Positions 1 through 8,615 of a stretch of 64,000 bases of DNA are shown here, piece after piece (the first letter of the stretch is position 1; the number at the start of each line of letters is the position of its first letter). Source of the DNA: Chryseobacterium formosum (GTDB lineage: Bacteria > Bacteroidota > Bacteroidia > Flavobacteriales > Weeksellaceae); the NCBI RefSeq assembly GCF_026460885.1, contig NZ_JAOVZW010000027.1:1-64000 (forward strand). Direction: 5' to 3'. The notes below the pieces were generated by a model. The model saw nothing but the letters and a program-made list of their open reading frames with translations, was not told the DNA's origin and did no database searches. Made by a program: the position numbers and the translations under genes.

Positions 1-99
1 TTGCGCTTCTTCGTTGTGTAAGTCTTCGGTTCTGCAGGAATAAGCAGTAAAGGCGACCAAAAGGATCAGGCAAAGCCTGAGAAATAGATTTTTCTTCAT
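1..99 (-). CDS. N-terminus of a putative lipoprotein (cut by window edge)
   Basis: The minus strand reads ATG at 97-99 and stays open to base 1, giving 33 residues that begin MKKNLFLRLCLILLVAF and reach AYSC at residues 19-22. This is a typical lipoprotein signal peptide: positive N-terminus, about 13 hydrophobic residues, and Cys22 as the lipidation site, followed by RTEDLHNEE. The rest of the gene lies outside the window, so no function can be given. It is read away from the XRE regulator gene, and the 171-base gap between them would hold both promoters. Confidence 0.6.
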   Translation of the reverse strand, partial: MKKNLFLRLCLILLVAFTAYSCRTEDLHNEEAQ

Positions 100-199
100 A
101 AATCATTTGTGAATTTTAAAGGTTAAAAATATAATTTTTTTGTAACTCTACAAATATGTGACAAATATTATTTTGCTCAAAACCTGTTTTCGCATAAAA

Positions 200-218
200 T
201 TACCCGCTTTTCGGGTAA
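200..218. promoter_or_regulatory. Palindrome upstream of the XRE gene, possible operator
   Basis: TTACCCG, five bases (CTTTT), then CGGGTAA: 7-bp perfect arms at 200-206 and 212-218. It ends just before a TTG (223-225) that could be the -33 element, and 23 bases before the -7 box at 242-249. That is where a repressor or activator of the downstream regulator gene could bind. Autoregulation is inferred from position only. Confidence 0.4.
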
Positions 219-241
219 GATATTGTAAGCGAATTTATCTT

Positions 242-249
242 TATATTTG
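242..249 (+). promoter_or_regulatory. -7 promoter box (TATATTTG) of the XRE gene
   Basis: TATATTTG matches the Bacteroidetes -7 consensus TAnnTTTG exactly. A TTG lies at 223-225, 16 bases upstream, a little shorter than the usual spacing. The TTG codon at 247 that could serve as an upstream start is part of this box, so translation more likely begins at ATG 271. Confidence 0.55.
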
Positions 250-270
250 CTTGAAAATAATACAATCATA

Positions 271-651
271 ATGACGAATAACGTAGCAGAAAAAATAAAA
301 AGACTGAGAAAGGCAAAAGGATTTTCTCAGGATGATATGGCAGAAAAGATGCATATTTCGCAATCTGCATACGCAAGAATAGAAAACGGAGAAAGCCATT
401 CATGGGCTGCCCATATCGAAAAGCTAAGTGAGATCTTTGAAGTAAAGCCCGAAGATTTTCTTACTGATGAAACTAATAATTTAGAACAGGAAAATACTGA
501 TCAAAAAGGAGGAATGGCTTTCCAATTTGTAGGGACTATAAACACTATAAATAATCTGTCTGAAAAACTTATCGAGCAATACGAAGAACGCATAAAAGAA
601 CTGAAAGAACAGGTAGAATTCTGGAAAAACAAATCAGAAGGTAGTAAATAG
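271..651 (+). CDS. XRE-family helix-turn-helix transcriptional regulator
   Basis: 126 residues from ATG 271 (MTNNVAEKIKRLRK). A HTH_3/XRE DNA-binding domain fills the first 65 residues or so, with the typical FSQDDMAEKMHISQSAYARI core in which the second helix and recognition helix are easy to see, followed by the usual EVKPEDFL ending. The last 35 residues (NLSEKLIEQYEERIKELKEQVEFWKN) form a heptad-rich coiled coil, probably for dimerisation. An in-frame TTG at 247 would add eight residues but lies inside the -7 promoter box, so ATG 271 is preferred. Target genes are unknown. The palindrome at 200-218 is a candidate site for its own control. Confidence 0.85.
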   Translation: MTNNVAEKIKRLRKAKGFSQDDMAEKMHISQSAYARIENGESHSWAAHIEKLSEIFEVKPEDFLTDETNNLEQENTDQKGGMAFQFVGTINTINNLSEKLIEQYEERIKELKEQVEFWKNKSEGSK

Positions 652-660
652 TTTTCTACT

Positions 661-837
661 GCTTCCGGAAAGTCTGCTGCAGGATGCAGGAGACTTTCCG
701 GAAGCAGGGAAATGTTGTTGCACCCCTGAAAGAAGCTTTCCGGTAACCGGGAAAGTTCCCTGCACATTGCAGGAGACTTTCCGGAGGCAGAGAAACCTTC
801 TCGCACCTTGCGGAAGATTTTTTCGTTTTCCGGATAA
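661..837. repeat. Degenerate tandem repeat, about 83 bp unit, rich in TTTCCGG
   Basis: The gap between the XRE gene and hemL contains a GC-richer block. TGCAGGAGACTTTCCGGA at 685-702 recurs at 768-785, 83 bases later, and both copies continue with a near-identical GCAG-GAAA stretch and a loosely matching GCACC segment. A partial third copy (GCTTTCCGG, 735-743) and GCTTCCGGAAAG at 661 show further decay. Short open frames run through it on the minus strand, but they only translate the repeat and are not credible genes. Confidence 0.7.
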
Positions 838-875
838 CAAAAATTAAAATAATTATCAAAAAGTTTTTAAAACAA

Positions 876-905
876 AAAAGGATGAAATCTAAACCTCATC
901 CTTTT
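876..905 (-). terminator. Rho-independent terminator of hemL
   Basis: Arms AAAAGGATGA (876-885) and TCATCCTTTT (896-905) form a 10-bp stem with a 10-base loop. On the minus strand the stem is followed by a T-rich run, so it best serves hemL, but it could also stop transcripts from the left. Confidence 0.75.
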
Positions 906-927
906 CTATATATTTTTCTTGTTTACT

Positions 928-2211
928 TTAAGAATACTGAAATTTTCTTACCGCTTCTAAAGTCATATCGATTTCTTTATCTTTAATGGCATCACTGATG
1001 AAATAGGTTTCATACCCACTTGGCGGAAGGTAAATTCCGTTTGTTAGCATTTGATGAAAGAAATTATTAAACAGTGAATGATTAGCATTCTGCGCCTCAT
1101 CAAAATTGGAAACTGCATTGATGTGAAAGAAAACCGACATCATCGATCCTTTTCTGTTAATTCTGTGAGCAATTCCTTTTTCACTTAAAATTTTCCCGAT
1201 TTCAAAGTCTAAAGTTTCTGTAGTTTTTGCTAATCTGTTGAAAAATTCAGGGTCGTTTTTAATAATTTGCAAAGTTTTTAAACCCGCTCTCATTGCCAAA
1301 GGATTTCCACTCAACGTTCCTGCCTGATAAACTCCGCCTTTTGGAGCCAAATGATCCATAATTTCGTTTCTTCCGGCAAAAGCACCAACCGGAAGTCCGC
1401 CCCCGATTACTTTTCCGTAAGTTACCAAATCTGCTTTCACATTATACAATTCCTGAGCTCCACCAAAAGCCAATCTGAAACCGGTCATCACTTCATCGAA
1501 AATCAATAAAGCTCCGTTTTCGTCACAGATTTTTCTTAGTTTTTGAAGAAATTCATTTTCTGGAAGAACGCAACCCATATTTCCGGCAACAGGCTCGATA
1601 ATTACGGCAGCGATTTTGCCTTGATTATGTCTGAACAAATCTTCAACCTGCTCAAAGTCATTATATCTTGCCAATAAAGTATCTTTTGCCGTTCCCTGAG
1701 TTACTCCAGGAGAATTTGGATTTCCAAAAGTTGCAGCACCGCTTCCCGCTTTAATCAAAAACGAGTCTGAATGGCCATGATAACAACCTTCAAATTTTAT
1801 AAATTTATCTCTTCCCGTAAAACCTCTTGCCAATCTGATTGCACTCATACACGCTTCTGTTCCTGAAGAAACCATTCTGATCTGGTCGATATTCGGAACG
1901 TTTTCGGTAATGAATCTTGCGATTTCAGTTTCCAATTCAGTTGGTGCGCCAAAAGAGAAGCCTTTTTCTGCCTGAATTTTTAATTCTTCCAAAACTTCGG
2001 GATGCGTATGTCCCAAAATTGCAGGTCCCCAAGAATTGATGTAATCTACATACGTATTATCATCTGCATCGGTAAGATAAGCTCCTTTCGCCGATTTCAT
2101 AAAAACGGGAACTCCACCCACCGATTTAAAGGCACGAACCGGAGAATTTACACCTCCTGGAATATATTTGTAAGCTTCATCAAATAAAGCTGAACTTCTT
2201 TGGTATTTCAT
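928..2211 (-). CDS. hemL: Glutamate-1-semialdehyde 2,1-aminomutase
   Basis: 427 residues from the ATG at 2211 ([16 protein letters not shown]). It converts glutamate-1-semialdehyde to 5-aminolevulinate, the first committed precursor of haem, using pyridoxal phosphate. Family signatures are visible throughout: [11 protein letters not shown] near the N-terminus, [20 protein letters not shown], the cofactor-binding [11 protein letters not shown], and [19 protein letters not shown] carrying the Schiff-base lysine. The length matches the family. A reading extended to 2277 would add 22 residues that have no place in the family and run through an inverted repeat, so the shorter start is used. It has its own terminator at 876-905. 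Confidence 0.95.
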   Translation of the reverse strand: MKYQRSSALFDEAYKYIPGGVNSPVRAFKSVGGVPVFMKSAKGAYLTDADDNTYVDYINSWGPAILGHTHPEVLEELKIQAEKGFSFGAPTELETEIARFITENVPNIDQIRMVSSGTEACMSAIRLARGFTGRDKFIKFEGCYHGHSDSFLIKAGSGAATFGNPNSPGVTQGTAKDTLLARYNDFEQVEDLFRHNQGKIAAVIIEPVAGNMGCVLPENEFLQKLRKICDENGALLIFDEVMTGFRLAFGGAQELYNVKADLVTYGKVIGGGLPVGAFAGRNEIMDHLAPKGGVYQAGTLSGNPLAMRAGLKTLQIIKNDPEFFNRLAKTTETLDFEIGKILSEKGIAHRINRKGSMMSVFFHINAVSNFDEAQNANHSLFNNFFHQMLTNGIYLPPSGYETYFISDAIKDKEIDMTLEAVRKFQYS

Positions 2212-2220
2212 TATTTTAAA

Positions 2221-2287
2221 TAGTTGATGGTTTCTGGTTTCTGGTTGACAGTATATTTGTGAGCTAAAAACCAACAACCATCAACTA
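2221..2287. repeat. Imperfect palindrome upstream of hemL
   Basis: TAGTTGATGGTT (2221-2232) and AACCATCAACTA (2276-2287) are perfect 12-bp inverted arms. Between them are further copies of the same words (TTTCTGGTT twice, ACCAACAACCA). It lies between hemL and the glucosaminidase gene, which run in the same direction. It belongs to a recurring type of element in this window in which a short word and its complement are repeated, with a different word at each locus. Confidence 0.7.
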
Positions 2288-2303
2288 AAAACCGACAACC
2301 AAA

Positions 2304-3362
2304 TTAATTTCTGGGTTTTTTATCAATCAAATAAATCAGCTGTCCTGCTAAAGGTTTTTGACCTTCGTCCATTCTGTTTTTAGCGTATAATTTGTGAAGT
2401 TTGATGCCAAATTTCTGTGCGATATCATACATATCCTCACCAGATTCGGCTTTGTAAGTTGGTGTATTACCTTCGGAATTTTTAGACTCAAGAAAGATGA
2501 CTTCATTTTTTGCAATGGCAGTTCCCTCCAGTTCATTCCATTTTATCAGTTTGCTTTCGCTGATCTTGAATTTTTTAGCAATATATTGTACATCAGTATC
2601 TTCAGGAACAACAATATATTTTAAACCGCCATTCGGATGACTTTTAATTAAAATCGAATTAAGAATTTCCGCTTTGGTTTTAATTCGCTCAACTCTCTGC
2701 TGTTGCTGAGCATAAGAAGTCGCTTTGTAAGGAACTTTTACCGTGACAGGCGTTGTAGTTTTTTTTGTTGCTTTTGCCGGTTCCATTCTTGCCATGAAAG
2801 TACGGTCGTCTTTCAAATCAGGATATTTTTTCAGAATAGCATATAGAACTTCTTTAGAATCAACCTCATCAAATTCATACAATTTATATCTTTCGATTTT
2901 TCCAATAAGAATTGATGCATAACGAGGGTTTGTAGCATAACCTGCTTTTTTCAAACCATGCGCCCAAGCTTTATAATCTTTCATATCAAGGTCAAAAAGT
3001 TTGGTGTAATATTTTCTGGTTGCCAAAAATATCGAGTGATCTTCGTAAGATTGTTTCGGATCGTCATACACTCGGAAACACTCATTGGGAGCATCATCGG
3101 TGTGCTTCATTGTTTTTCCAGTCCAGTCTTCTTTACATTTTATGCCAAAATGATTTTTCCCTTCCTGAGCTAGACGGCTTTGTCCACCACCTGTTTCCAA
3201 AAGTCCTTGTGCAAGCGTAATTGAAGCCGGAATTTTGTATTTTTCCATTTCTTCAACAGCATATTGCGCAAATTTTTGGATGTACTGATCTTCTGTAGCC
3301 CAAGTCTGAGCTGAGAATTTTGATAAAACTAAAAGGCTAATTAGTAAGAAAAGTCTTTTCAT
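2304..3362 (-). CDS. Secreted glucosaminidase-domain peptidoglycan hydrolase with LysM repeats
   Basis: 352 residues from ATG 3362 (MKRLFLLISLLVLSKFSAQ), which starts directly with a cleavable signal peptide; the open frame continues upstream to 3512 but without sense for this family. Residues 20-170 form a glucosaminidase (FlgJ/AcmA, GH73-like) domain: IPASITLAQGLLETGGGQSR with the catalytic Glu, HFGIKCKEDW, CFRVYDDPKQSYEDHS and YATNPRYASILIGKI. The C-terminal third has two LysM peptidoglycan-binding motifs (YIVVPEDTDVQYIAKKFKIS and YKAESGEDMYDIAQKFGIK). The enzyme probably cleaves the glycan backbone during growth or division. Seen clearly; the exact physiological role is inferred. Confidence 0.9.
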   Translation of the reverse strand: MKRLFLLISLLVLSKFSAQTWATEDQYIQKFAQYAVEEMEKYKIPASITLAQGLLETGGGQSRLAQEGKNHFGIKCKEDWTGKTMKHTDDAPNECFRVYDDPKQSYEDHSIFLATRKYYTKLFDLDMKDYKAWAHGLKKAGYATNPRYASILIGKIERYKLYEFDEVDSKEVLYAILKKYPDLKDDRTFMARMEPAKATKKTTTPVTVKVPYKATSYAQQQQRVERIKTKAEILNSILIKSHPNGGLKYIVVPEDTDVQYIAKKFKISESKLIKWNELEGTAIAKNEVIFLESKNSEGNTPTYKAESGEDMYDIAQKFGIKLHKLYAKNRMDEGQKPLAGQLIYLIDKKPRN

Positions 3363-3430
3363 GTTTTGATTTTTTTGAATAAGTAAACACCCATCAAATA
3401 ATTTGAGTAAGTGTTTTTTACTTTTTATTT

Positions 3431-4336
3431 TTATAGTATTAAATTTCTGTTCTGCTTTTCTAAAAGCATATTGGCTCCTTCTATTCCCTGCAAACCTCCT
3501 GTGTGAAAACATAATATTTTGCTTCCCTCAGGAAAATAATTGGCTTCAATCATTTCAAAAACTTTCTGCATCATTTTTCCTGTATAGATCGGTTCTAAAG
3601 GAATATCAAACTTCATTTTAAAATCATTGATAAAACGGATATTTTCGTCATTTATTTTACCATAACCGCCAAAAGCAGCATCGGTTAGATGAAAATTTCT
3701 TTTCGAGGTTAATTCTGAAATTTTTCTTTCCAAAGAAGAATCATCAACTACTTTAAAACCTATAACTTTCTGATTATCTTCACAAAACTCCGAAATTCCC
3801 GCTAAAGTTCCTCCGCTTCCAACTGCTGTGCAAAGATAATCAAAATCTTTTGTATCGTTATTCAGCATCATTTTTACACCCTGAACTGCATTGTCATTCG
3901 TTCCTCCTTCGGGAATAATCAAAGCTTCTGGAAATTCATGTTGTAAAAACTCGGTTAATTTCTCTTTGTGACGGTATTCTTCACGGGTAACAAATTTTAA
4001 ATTCATTCCGTTTCTTTTGGCAAAAACTAAAGTCGGATTATGCGTCCATTTTTTTTCAAGTTCTTCTCCTCGAATAATTCCTAAAGTTTTCACTTGAGCT
4101 AAATTCCCTGTCGCCGAAACTGCCGAAATATGATTAGAAAAAGCTCCGCCAAATGTAATTATTAAAGGATTTTCAGGTTTGGTTTCTAAATAATTATTAA
4201 TATTATAAAAAAGTTTCCAATATTTATTTCCTGAAATTTGTGGATGTACTAAATCTTCTCTTTTGATGAAGAGTCTTACATTTTTTTGAATCGGAATTTC
4301 CTGAATCGGAATTTTTTCTGATGGAATTTTTAACAT
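3431..4336 (-). CDS. PLP-dependent ACC deaminase / D-cysteine desulfhydrase family enzyme
   Basis: 301 residues from ATG 4336. A fold-type II PLP enzyme: LFIKREDLVHPQISGNKYWKL contains the SGNK(Y/L)-type lysine that binds the cofactor, GGAFSNHISA is the substrate-carboxylate loop, PEGGTND and CTAVGSGGTLAGI give the phosphate-binding glycine loop, and PIYTGKMMQKVFEM and FHTGGLQG close the domain. Members act on 1-aminocyclopropane-1-carboxylate or desulfurate D-cysteine. Which one applies here cannot be decided by eye; D-cysteine desulfhydration is more usual in bacteria not associated with plants. Transcribed towards the glucosaminidase gene with a 68-base gap. Confidence 0.85.
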   Translation of the reverse strand: MLKIPSEKIPIQEIPIQKNVRLFIKREDLVHPQISGNKYWKLFYNINNYLETKPENPLIITFGGAFSNHISAVSATGNLAQVKTLGIIRGEELEKKWTHNPTLVFAKRNGMNLKFVTREEYRHKEKLTEFLQHEFPEALIIPEGGTNDNAVQGVKMMLNNDTKDFDYLCTAVGSGGTLAGISEFCEDNQKVIGFKVVDDSSLERKISELTSKRNFHLTDAAFGGYGKINDENIRFINDFKMKFDIPLEPIYTGKMMQKVFEMIEANYFPEGSKILCFHTGGLQGIEGANMLLEKQNRNLIL

Positions 4337-4397
4337 TATAGGCTGAAAATATGTTGCAAAATTAAGGTTTTCAATTATTTTAATAATATTTTAATTT

Positions 4398-4727
4398 CTA
4401 TCTCATGAAATTTCGGAATGCCAAGAATTTTCTTTTTTTAAGATAATTTAAATCGTGTTCCATCGCATAAGCTTCTCGTTCGAAAGAAATTGATTTGTAG
4501 GCTTGATAAGGATTTTTCAGCTTAAAAAGATGATAATAATATTCAGCAATATAAAGAATATAAAAGAAAATTATCAGTAACTCTAATTGTTGTCTGATAT
4601 GAATTTTTTCATGATTAATCAAGACTCTATTCTTCTTATCTTCAGGATTTTTGATGAAAATAAAAGGATAGAGCGTAATGCCGTTTATTTTTGTATTTTT
4701 GAGGAGCTTTTGGCACACAATTATCAT
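4398..4727 (-). CDS. Small membrane protein with an HExxH motif, unknown function
   Basis: 109 residues. Two features stand out: INHEKIHIRQQ (about residues 38-48), an HExxH zinc-binding motif like that of M56/BlaR1-type membrane peptidases, and directly after it a hydrophobic segment (LELLIIFFYILYIAEYYY). A later FEREAYAMEHD supplies a possible third ligand Glu. This resembles a stripped-down membrane metalloprotease, but a catalytic role is inference. The -7 box lies only five bases before the ATG, so the mRNA may be leaderless or the true start may be slightly internal. Confidence 0.65.
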   Translation of the reverse strand: MIIVCQKLLKNTKINGITLYPFIFIKNPEDKKNRVLINHEKIHIRQQLELLIIFFYILYIAEYYYHLFKLKNPYQAYKSISFEREAYAMEHDLNYLKKRKFLAFRNFMR

Positions 4728-4732
4728 AATAA

Positions 4733-4740
4733 CAAATATA
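4733..4740 (-). promoter_or_regulatory. -7 promoter box (TATATTTG) for the HExxH gene
   Basis: On the minus strand TATATTTG runs from 4740 to 4733, with TTATT between it and the ATG at 4727. With a normal start a few bases after the box the transcript would begin at or next to the start codon. Confidence 0.45.
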
Positions 4741-4755
4741 AAAGTTTTGATTTAA

Positions 4756-4941
<186 letters not shown>

Positions 4942-4942
4942 A

Positions 4943-5470
4943 ATGAAGAAATATATTTTTATTTTGCTAGCGGCAAGTTTAGGTTTGTCATCTTGCAGCC
5001 CTTTTAAAGTACGTTCAGATTACGCTGAAACTGCAACTTTCACTTCTTACAAAACATATAAAATCAGAATCGACGATTTAAAATTAAATGACATCGATAA
5101 AGACAGAGTTTTGAATGAATTGTCTAAGCAATTACAAATGAAAGGACTTCAATCTGGTGAAAATCCTGATTTAATTGTTAACGTAAAAGCAAATCACAAA
5201 AAAGTTACCGACATTACCACTTCAAATCCTGGCGGAATGTGGGGATGGGGAGGCGGTTTCGGATGGGGAATCGGAATGAACAGAACATGGTCTAGTAATT
5301 ATAACGAAGGCGCAATTATCGTAGATATGGTTGATGCGAAAAGTCAAAAGTTAGTTTGGCAGGGAATCGGAAGCGGAATTTCTGTAGACCGACCAAAAGC
5401 TAAACAAAAACAAATTCCTCAAATTGTAGCCGAAATTATGGCAAACTATCCTCCGGGAATGAAAAAATAA
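4943..5470 (+). CDS. DUF4136 domain-containing lipoprotein
   Basis: 175 residues. Signal peptide with lipobox LSSC (Cys18), followed by a DUF4136 domain: SDYAETATFTSYKTYKI at its start, KGLQSGENPDLIVNVKAN in the middle and GAIIVDMVDAKSQKLVWQGIGSG near the end. A glycine/tryptophan stretch (GGMWGWGGGFGWGIGMNRTW, about residues 94-113) interrupts the domain, a common feature of the family. Probably anchored in the outer membrane facing the periplasm; role unknown. It follows the DUF5522 gene by a single base and is followed by a strong terminator. Confidence 0.85.
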   Translation: MKKYIFILLAASLGLSSCSPFKVRSDYAETATFTSYKTYKIRIDDLKLNDIDKDRVLNELSKQLQMKGLQSGENPDLIVNVKANHKKVTDITTSNPGGMWGWGGGFGWGIGMNRTWSSNYNEGAIIVDMVDAKSQKLVWQGIGSGISVDRPKAKQKQIPQIVAEIMANYPPGMKK

Positions 5471-5492
5471 AATTTTTAACTTAAATTATATC

Positions 5493-5521
5493 AAAGTCAA
5501 CACAAAATTTGTGTTGACTTT
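5493..5521 (+). terminator. Rho-independent terminator after the DUF4136 gene
   Basis: AAAGTCAACACAAA (5493-5506) and TTTGTGTTGACTTT (5508-5521) form a 14-bp perfect stem followed by more T residues. It lies between convergent genes and can act in both directions. Confidence 0.85.
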
Positions 5522-5556
5522 TTGATTACGTTAAAAATAAGACTGTTAAAAATAAT

Positions 5557-6363
5557 TTATTCTTTGATTGTTTTATAGGTTTGTAATTTTCCGTCTTTTT
5601 GTTGAATGGTAATAAAGTAAGCCCCAGATTTCAAATAATTTAAGTTGATTTTTGAAGAAGGCTTTTCTATGGTTTTGATTAATCTTCCTGAAACATCTGT
5701 AATTTTTAAGCTTTGAATTTCATTAGATTCTGAAATAGTAATTATATCAGCAAAAGGATTTGGATGGATTTTAAAATGTTTCAATTTTAAATCGTTCGTT
5801 GATAAAGCAGATTTTGATTCCCAAACTGCATCATCCCAATAATGTCCAGCCCAAGTTGTTCCAGGATTTCTGATTGCTAATCTTGCAGTTGCAGGAACAG
5901 TCGTAGGAACATCTAAAACTCTTTCTGAAGTATTATCGTAAGTCCCGTTTATAATTGTAATCGATTGCAAAACAACAAAAGTTGAAGCATCATTTATATC
6001 CGTAATATAACCAAAATCTAAAAGTCCTGGACCAGAATTAACTCTCGCTTTAAATTTGAAATGATGAGTTCCTGCATTGATATTTGTAAGTGGAGGCATA
6101 ATTACAATTGACACTTTGTTATACCCTGTCTGATAAACATTACTCGGACTTGACGCCGGAGAAGTGCTTGAAATTATCTGGTTTCCACCACCTGCAGTCA
6201 AAATACTGTTCCAACACGACGGTACAACTCCCATATTACAACATGACAAAGTATCGAAGTTTTCAGAAAATTCTGATAACGGATTACATTGTGCTTTACT
6301 CATGCTAAAGCTTCCAAAACATAGGATAGCAATTCCTGTTTTAATTGATAAATTTTTAATCAT
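5557..6363 (-). CDS. Secreted protein with T9SS type A sorting domain, unknown function
   Basis: 268 residues from ATG 6363 (MIKNLSIKTGIAILCFGSFSMSKAQ), chosen because it begins with a signal peptide ending SKAQ; the frame runs 25 codons further upstream without a signal. The middle (residues 25-190) looks like a jelly-roll/beta-sandwich module of the kind found in secreted Bacteroidetes proteins (FENFDTLSCC, PPLTNINAGTHHFKFKARV, LAIRNPGTTWAGHYWDDAVWE). The last 75 residues are a type IX secretion sorting tail (HFKIHPNPFADIITI, LKITDVSGRLIKTI, LKSGAYFITIQ). It should be exported and attached to the cell surface or released. The cargo function is not recognisable. Confidence 0.85.
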   Translation of the reverse strand: MIKNLSIKTGIAILCFGSFSMSKAQCNPLSEFSENFDTLSCCNMGVVPSCWNSILTAGGGNQIISSTSPASSPSNVYQTGYNKVSIVIMPPLTNINAGTHHFKFKARVNSGPGLLDFGYITDINDASTFVVLQSITIINGTYDNTSERVLDVPTTVPATARLAIRNPGTTWAGHYWDDAVWESKSALSTNDLKLKHFKIHPNPFADIITISESNEIQSLKITDVSGRLIKTIEKPSSKINLNYLKSGAYFITIQQKDGKLQTYKTIKE

Positions 6364-6638
6364 TCTAAATAAAAATAGTTTCACAAAACTAAGTAATCTA
6401 ATTTTTAGAATTTCATAATTTTTAATGATATTTATCAATTATAAACCATTAATAAATTAACTTCCGCTTAGTAAACAATAATAAATTTTCATTATGATCA
6501 AATAATTAATTGATTCAAAAAGAAACAATAAAAACAACACTTAACATACAAAATTTAATACAAATCAGTATAAATCTTAATAATAATGTAATTTTACATT
6601 CACCAAATTATTATAATCTTACCAAACATTATATTATT

Positions 6639-8429
6639 ATGAAAAAACTATTTTTATGCCTGATATTCTCGCAGTTAGGTTTTGCACAGGCTCCTGCAGG
6701 ATATTACAATTCAGCAAACGGATTATCCGGAGCACCACTTAAAACTGCTTTAAGTAACATTATTACAAGCGGACATCAGGATAAGGGCTACAATGGACTT
6801 TGGACTGCCTATAAAACAACCGATATTGATAAAAACTACGAAAATGACGGTTCGATTTTAGACATTTATTCCGAAAGACCTACTTCTACAGATCCTTACA
6901 AATTTACTCCGGGAAGCAATCAATGCGGAACTTATTCTAAAGAAGGAAACTGCTACAACCGTGAACATATTGTTCCACAAAGTTTATTCAACGAAGCTTC
7001 TCCGATGAAAAATGATATTCATTTTATCCGAGCTACAGACGGAAAAGTAAACGGAATGCGTTCTAGTTATCCTTTCGGGAAAGTGGGAAACGCAAGTTTC
7101 ACTTCTTTAAATGGCTCTAAAGTCGGAAGCTCTTCTTCATCAGGGTTTTCGGGGACGGTTTTTGAGCCAATTGACGAATTTAAAGGCGATGTAGCGAGAA
7201 TGGTTTTTTATTTTGTGACGAGATATCAAACTAAACTTTCAACGTTTTCTACAGGAAATATGATCGGAAGTTCGGCATTTCCGGGACTTCAAACCTGGGA
7301 ACTGAACGTACTTTTAGCTTGGCATAATCAAGATCCGGTTTCTCAGGCTGAAATCAACAGAAATAATGCTTCTTATACTTTTCAGGGAAATAGAAATCCG
7401 TTTATTGACAACCCAAGTTATGTGAATCAAATTTGGGGTGGACAAGCTCCAACAAGCGATACGCAAGCTCCGACAATTGTAACTAATTTAACTGTTTCCG
7501 GAAAAACAACCAACACTGTTTCTCTTGTTTGGAATGCTGCAACAGACAACGTAGCAGTAACTTCTTACGATGTTTATATGAATGGAAGTTTGAAAACAAA
7601 CGTAAATTCGACTTCAACGACAGTTACCGGATTAAATCCTTCTACAACCTACACTTTCTATGTGAAAGCAAAAGATGCAGCAGGAAATGCATCAGTAAAC
7701 AGTTCGACAGTTTCAGCGACAACAAATGCGGGAACAACCAATCCGAATCCTACAGGTTGCGTGAATGAAACTTTTGAAACAGTTCCATCAGCAAGTTCAT
7801 CATCATACTCTACAAAAACATGGACAAGCAACGGAATTACTTGGACTGCAACAGATTCCAGAACTGACCAGACTATTTCAAATAAAGCGATTACAGTAAG
7901 AGACGGATCATTAAAATCAAGCAGTTCTGCGAATGGAATCGGATCTTTAACGGTAACAACGCAACTCAAATTCAGTGGAAGTGATGGTACTTTTAATGTT
8001 CAGGTAAATGGTGTAACAGTGGGAACTGTTCCTTACAGCACAACTGCAACGACAACTACGATTAACAACATCAACGTTTCAGGAAATGTTGTCGTGACTT
8101 TGGTTAATAATTCTTCGAGCAACAGAGTTGCGATTGATAATCTAAGCTGGACTTGTAATGGCACTTCTGCAAGACAGACTCAAACAAATTCGGTTTCTCA
8201 GCCAAAAGAACTGCAGATTTACCCAAACCCAATTTCCAATCATGAAATTTTTGTAAAAGGTGAAATTATAAACATTAAAAAAGCGGAAATTGTAAATCTT
8301 CAAGGGAAAGTAATGCAAACTATCAACAATCCTTTTAAAAATGGAAAATCAATTAGAATTAATAATCTTTTGCAGGGTGTTTATGTTTTAAAACTTGATG
8401 AATCGAGTCTGAAATTTGTTGTGAAATAA
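6639..8429 (+). CDS. Secreted endonuclease I (NucM/EndA type) with FN3 and T9SS sorting domain
   Basis: 596 residues from ATG 6639 (MKKLFLCLIFSQLGFAQ), which gives a signal peptide at once. Residues 20-275 are an endonuclease I domain: CGTYSKEGNCYNREHIVPQS holds the catalytic His with its His-Val-Pro surroundings, then NDIHFIRATDGKVNGMRSSY and AWHNQDPVSQAEINRN. Residues 315-410 are a fibronectin type III domain (VSLVWNAATDNVAVTSYDVY, LNPSTTYTFYVKAKDAAGN). A beta-sandwich module follows, and the last 70 residues are a T9SS tail (LQIYPNPISNHEIFV ... LLQGVYVLKL). Likely degrades extracellular DNA for nutrients or in biofilms. A terminator follows. Confidence 0.9.
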   Translation: MKKLFLCLIFSQLGFAQAPAGYYNSANGLSGAPLKTALSNIITSGHQDKGYNGLWTAYKTTDIDKNYENDGSILDIYSERPTSTDPYKFTPGSNQCGTYSKEGNCYNREHIVPQSLFNEASPMKNDIHFIRATDGKVNGMRSSYPFGKVGNASFTSLNGSKVGSSSSSGFSGTVFEPIDEFKGDVARMVFYFVTRYQTKLSTFSTGNMIGSSAFPGLQTWELNVLLAWHNQDPVSQAEINRNNASYTFQGNRNPFIDNPSYVNQIWGGQAPTSDTQAPTIVTNLTVSGKTTNTVSLVWNAATDNVAVTSYDVYMNGSLKTNVNSTSTTVTGLNPSTTYTFYVKAKDAAGNASVNSSTVSATTNAGTTNPNPTGCVNETFETVPSASSSSYSTKTWTSNGITWTATDSRTDQTISNKAITVRDGSLKSSSSANGIGSLTVTTQLKFSGSDGTFNVQVNGVTVGTVPYSTTATTTTINNINVSGNVVVTLVNNSSSNRVAIDNLSWTCNGTSARQTQTNSVSQPKELQIYPNPISNHEIFVKGEIINIKKAEIVNLQGKVMQTINNPFKNGKSIRINNLLQGVYVLKLDESSLKFVVK

Positions 8430-8444
8430 TTTTTAGGAATAAAT

Positions 8445-8481
8445 AAAAAAGGCTGTTTCAAATTTTGAGACGGCCTTTTTT
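8445..8481 (+). terminator. Terminator after the endonuclease gene
   Basis: AAAAAAGGCTGTTTCA (8445-8460) pairs with TGAGACGGCCTTTTTT (8466-8481), with G-U pairs, and ends in a T run. Confidence 0.8.
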
Positions 8482-8513
8482 ACGATGTGAAATTTTAAAT
8501 TTATGTGAAAATT

Positions 8514-8599
8514 GCAGCCCGGCTTGAGCGGAAATCCTTTTTTTGAAATGGGAAAGCTATGGCAAAAAAGATTGGGAGCGGAAGACGGAAATGTCTGCC
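8514..8599 (+). repeat. Dispersed intergenic repeat, copy 1
   Basis: Begins GCAGCCCGGCTTGAGCGGAA and ends AGCGGAAGACGGAAATGTCTGCC. A second copy in opposite orientation lies at 44541-44610; the shared parts are the first 20 bases and the AGCGGAAGrCGGAAA end, with a variable AT-rich middle. Both copies sit in gaps between genes. No open frame crosses it credibly. Confidence 0.75.
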
Positions 8600-8615
8600 A
8601 AAAAAATAAATTTAT

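Noticed and set aside
634-859. Overlapping minus-strand open frames in the gap before hemL
   Set aside because: They translate the TTTCCGG repeat block; Ser/Phe/Gly-rich, no domain, and two frames overlap each other.
3363-3512. Upstream extension of the glucosaminidase gene
   Set aside because: The extra 50 codons precede a perfect signal peptide start and overlap the end of the neighbouring PLP enzyme gene.
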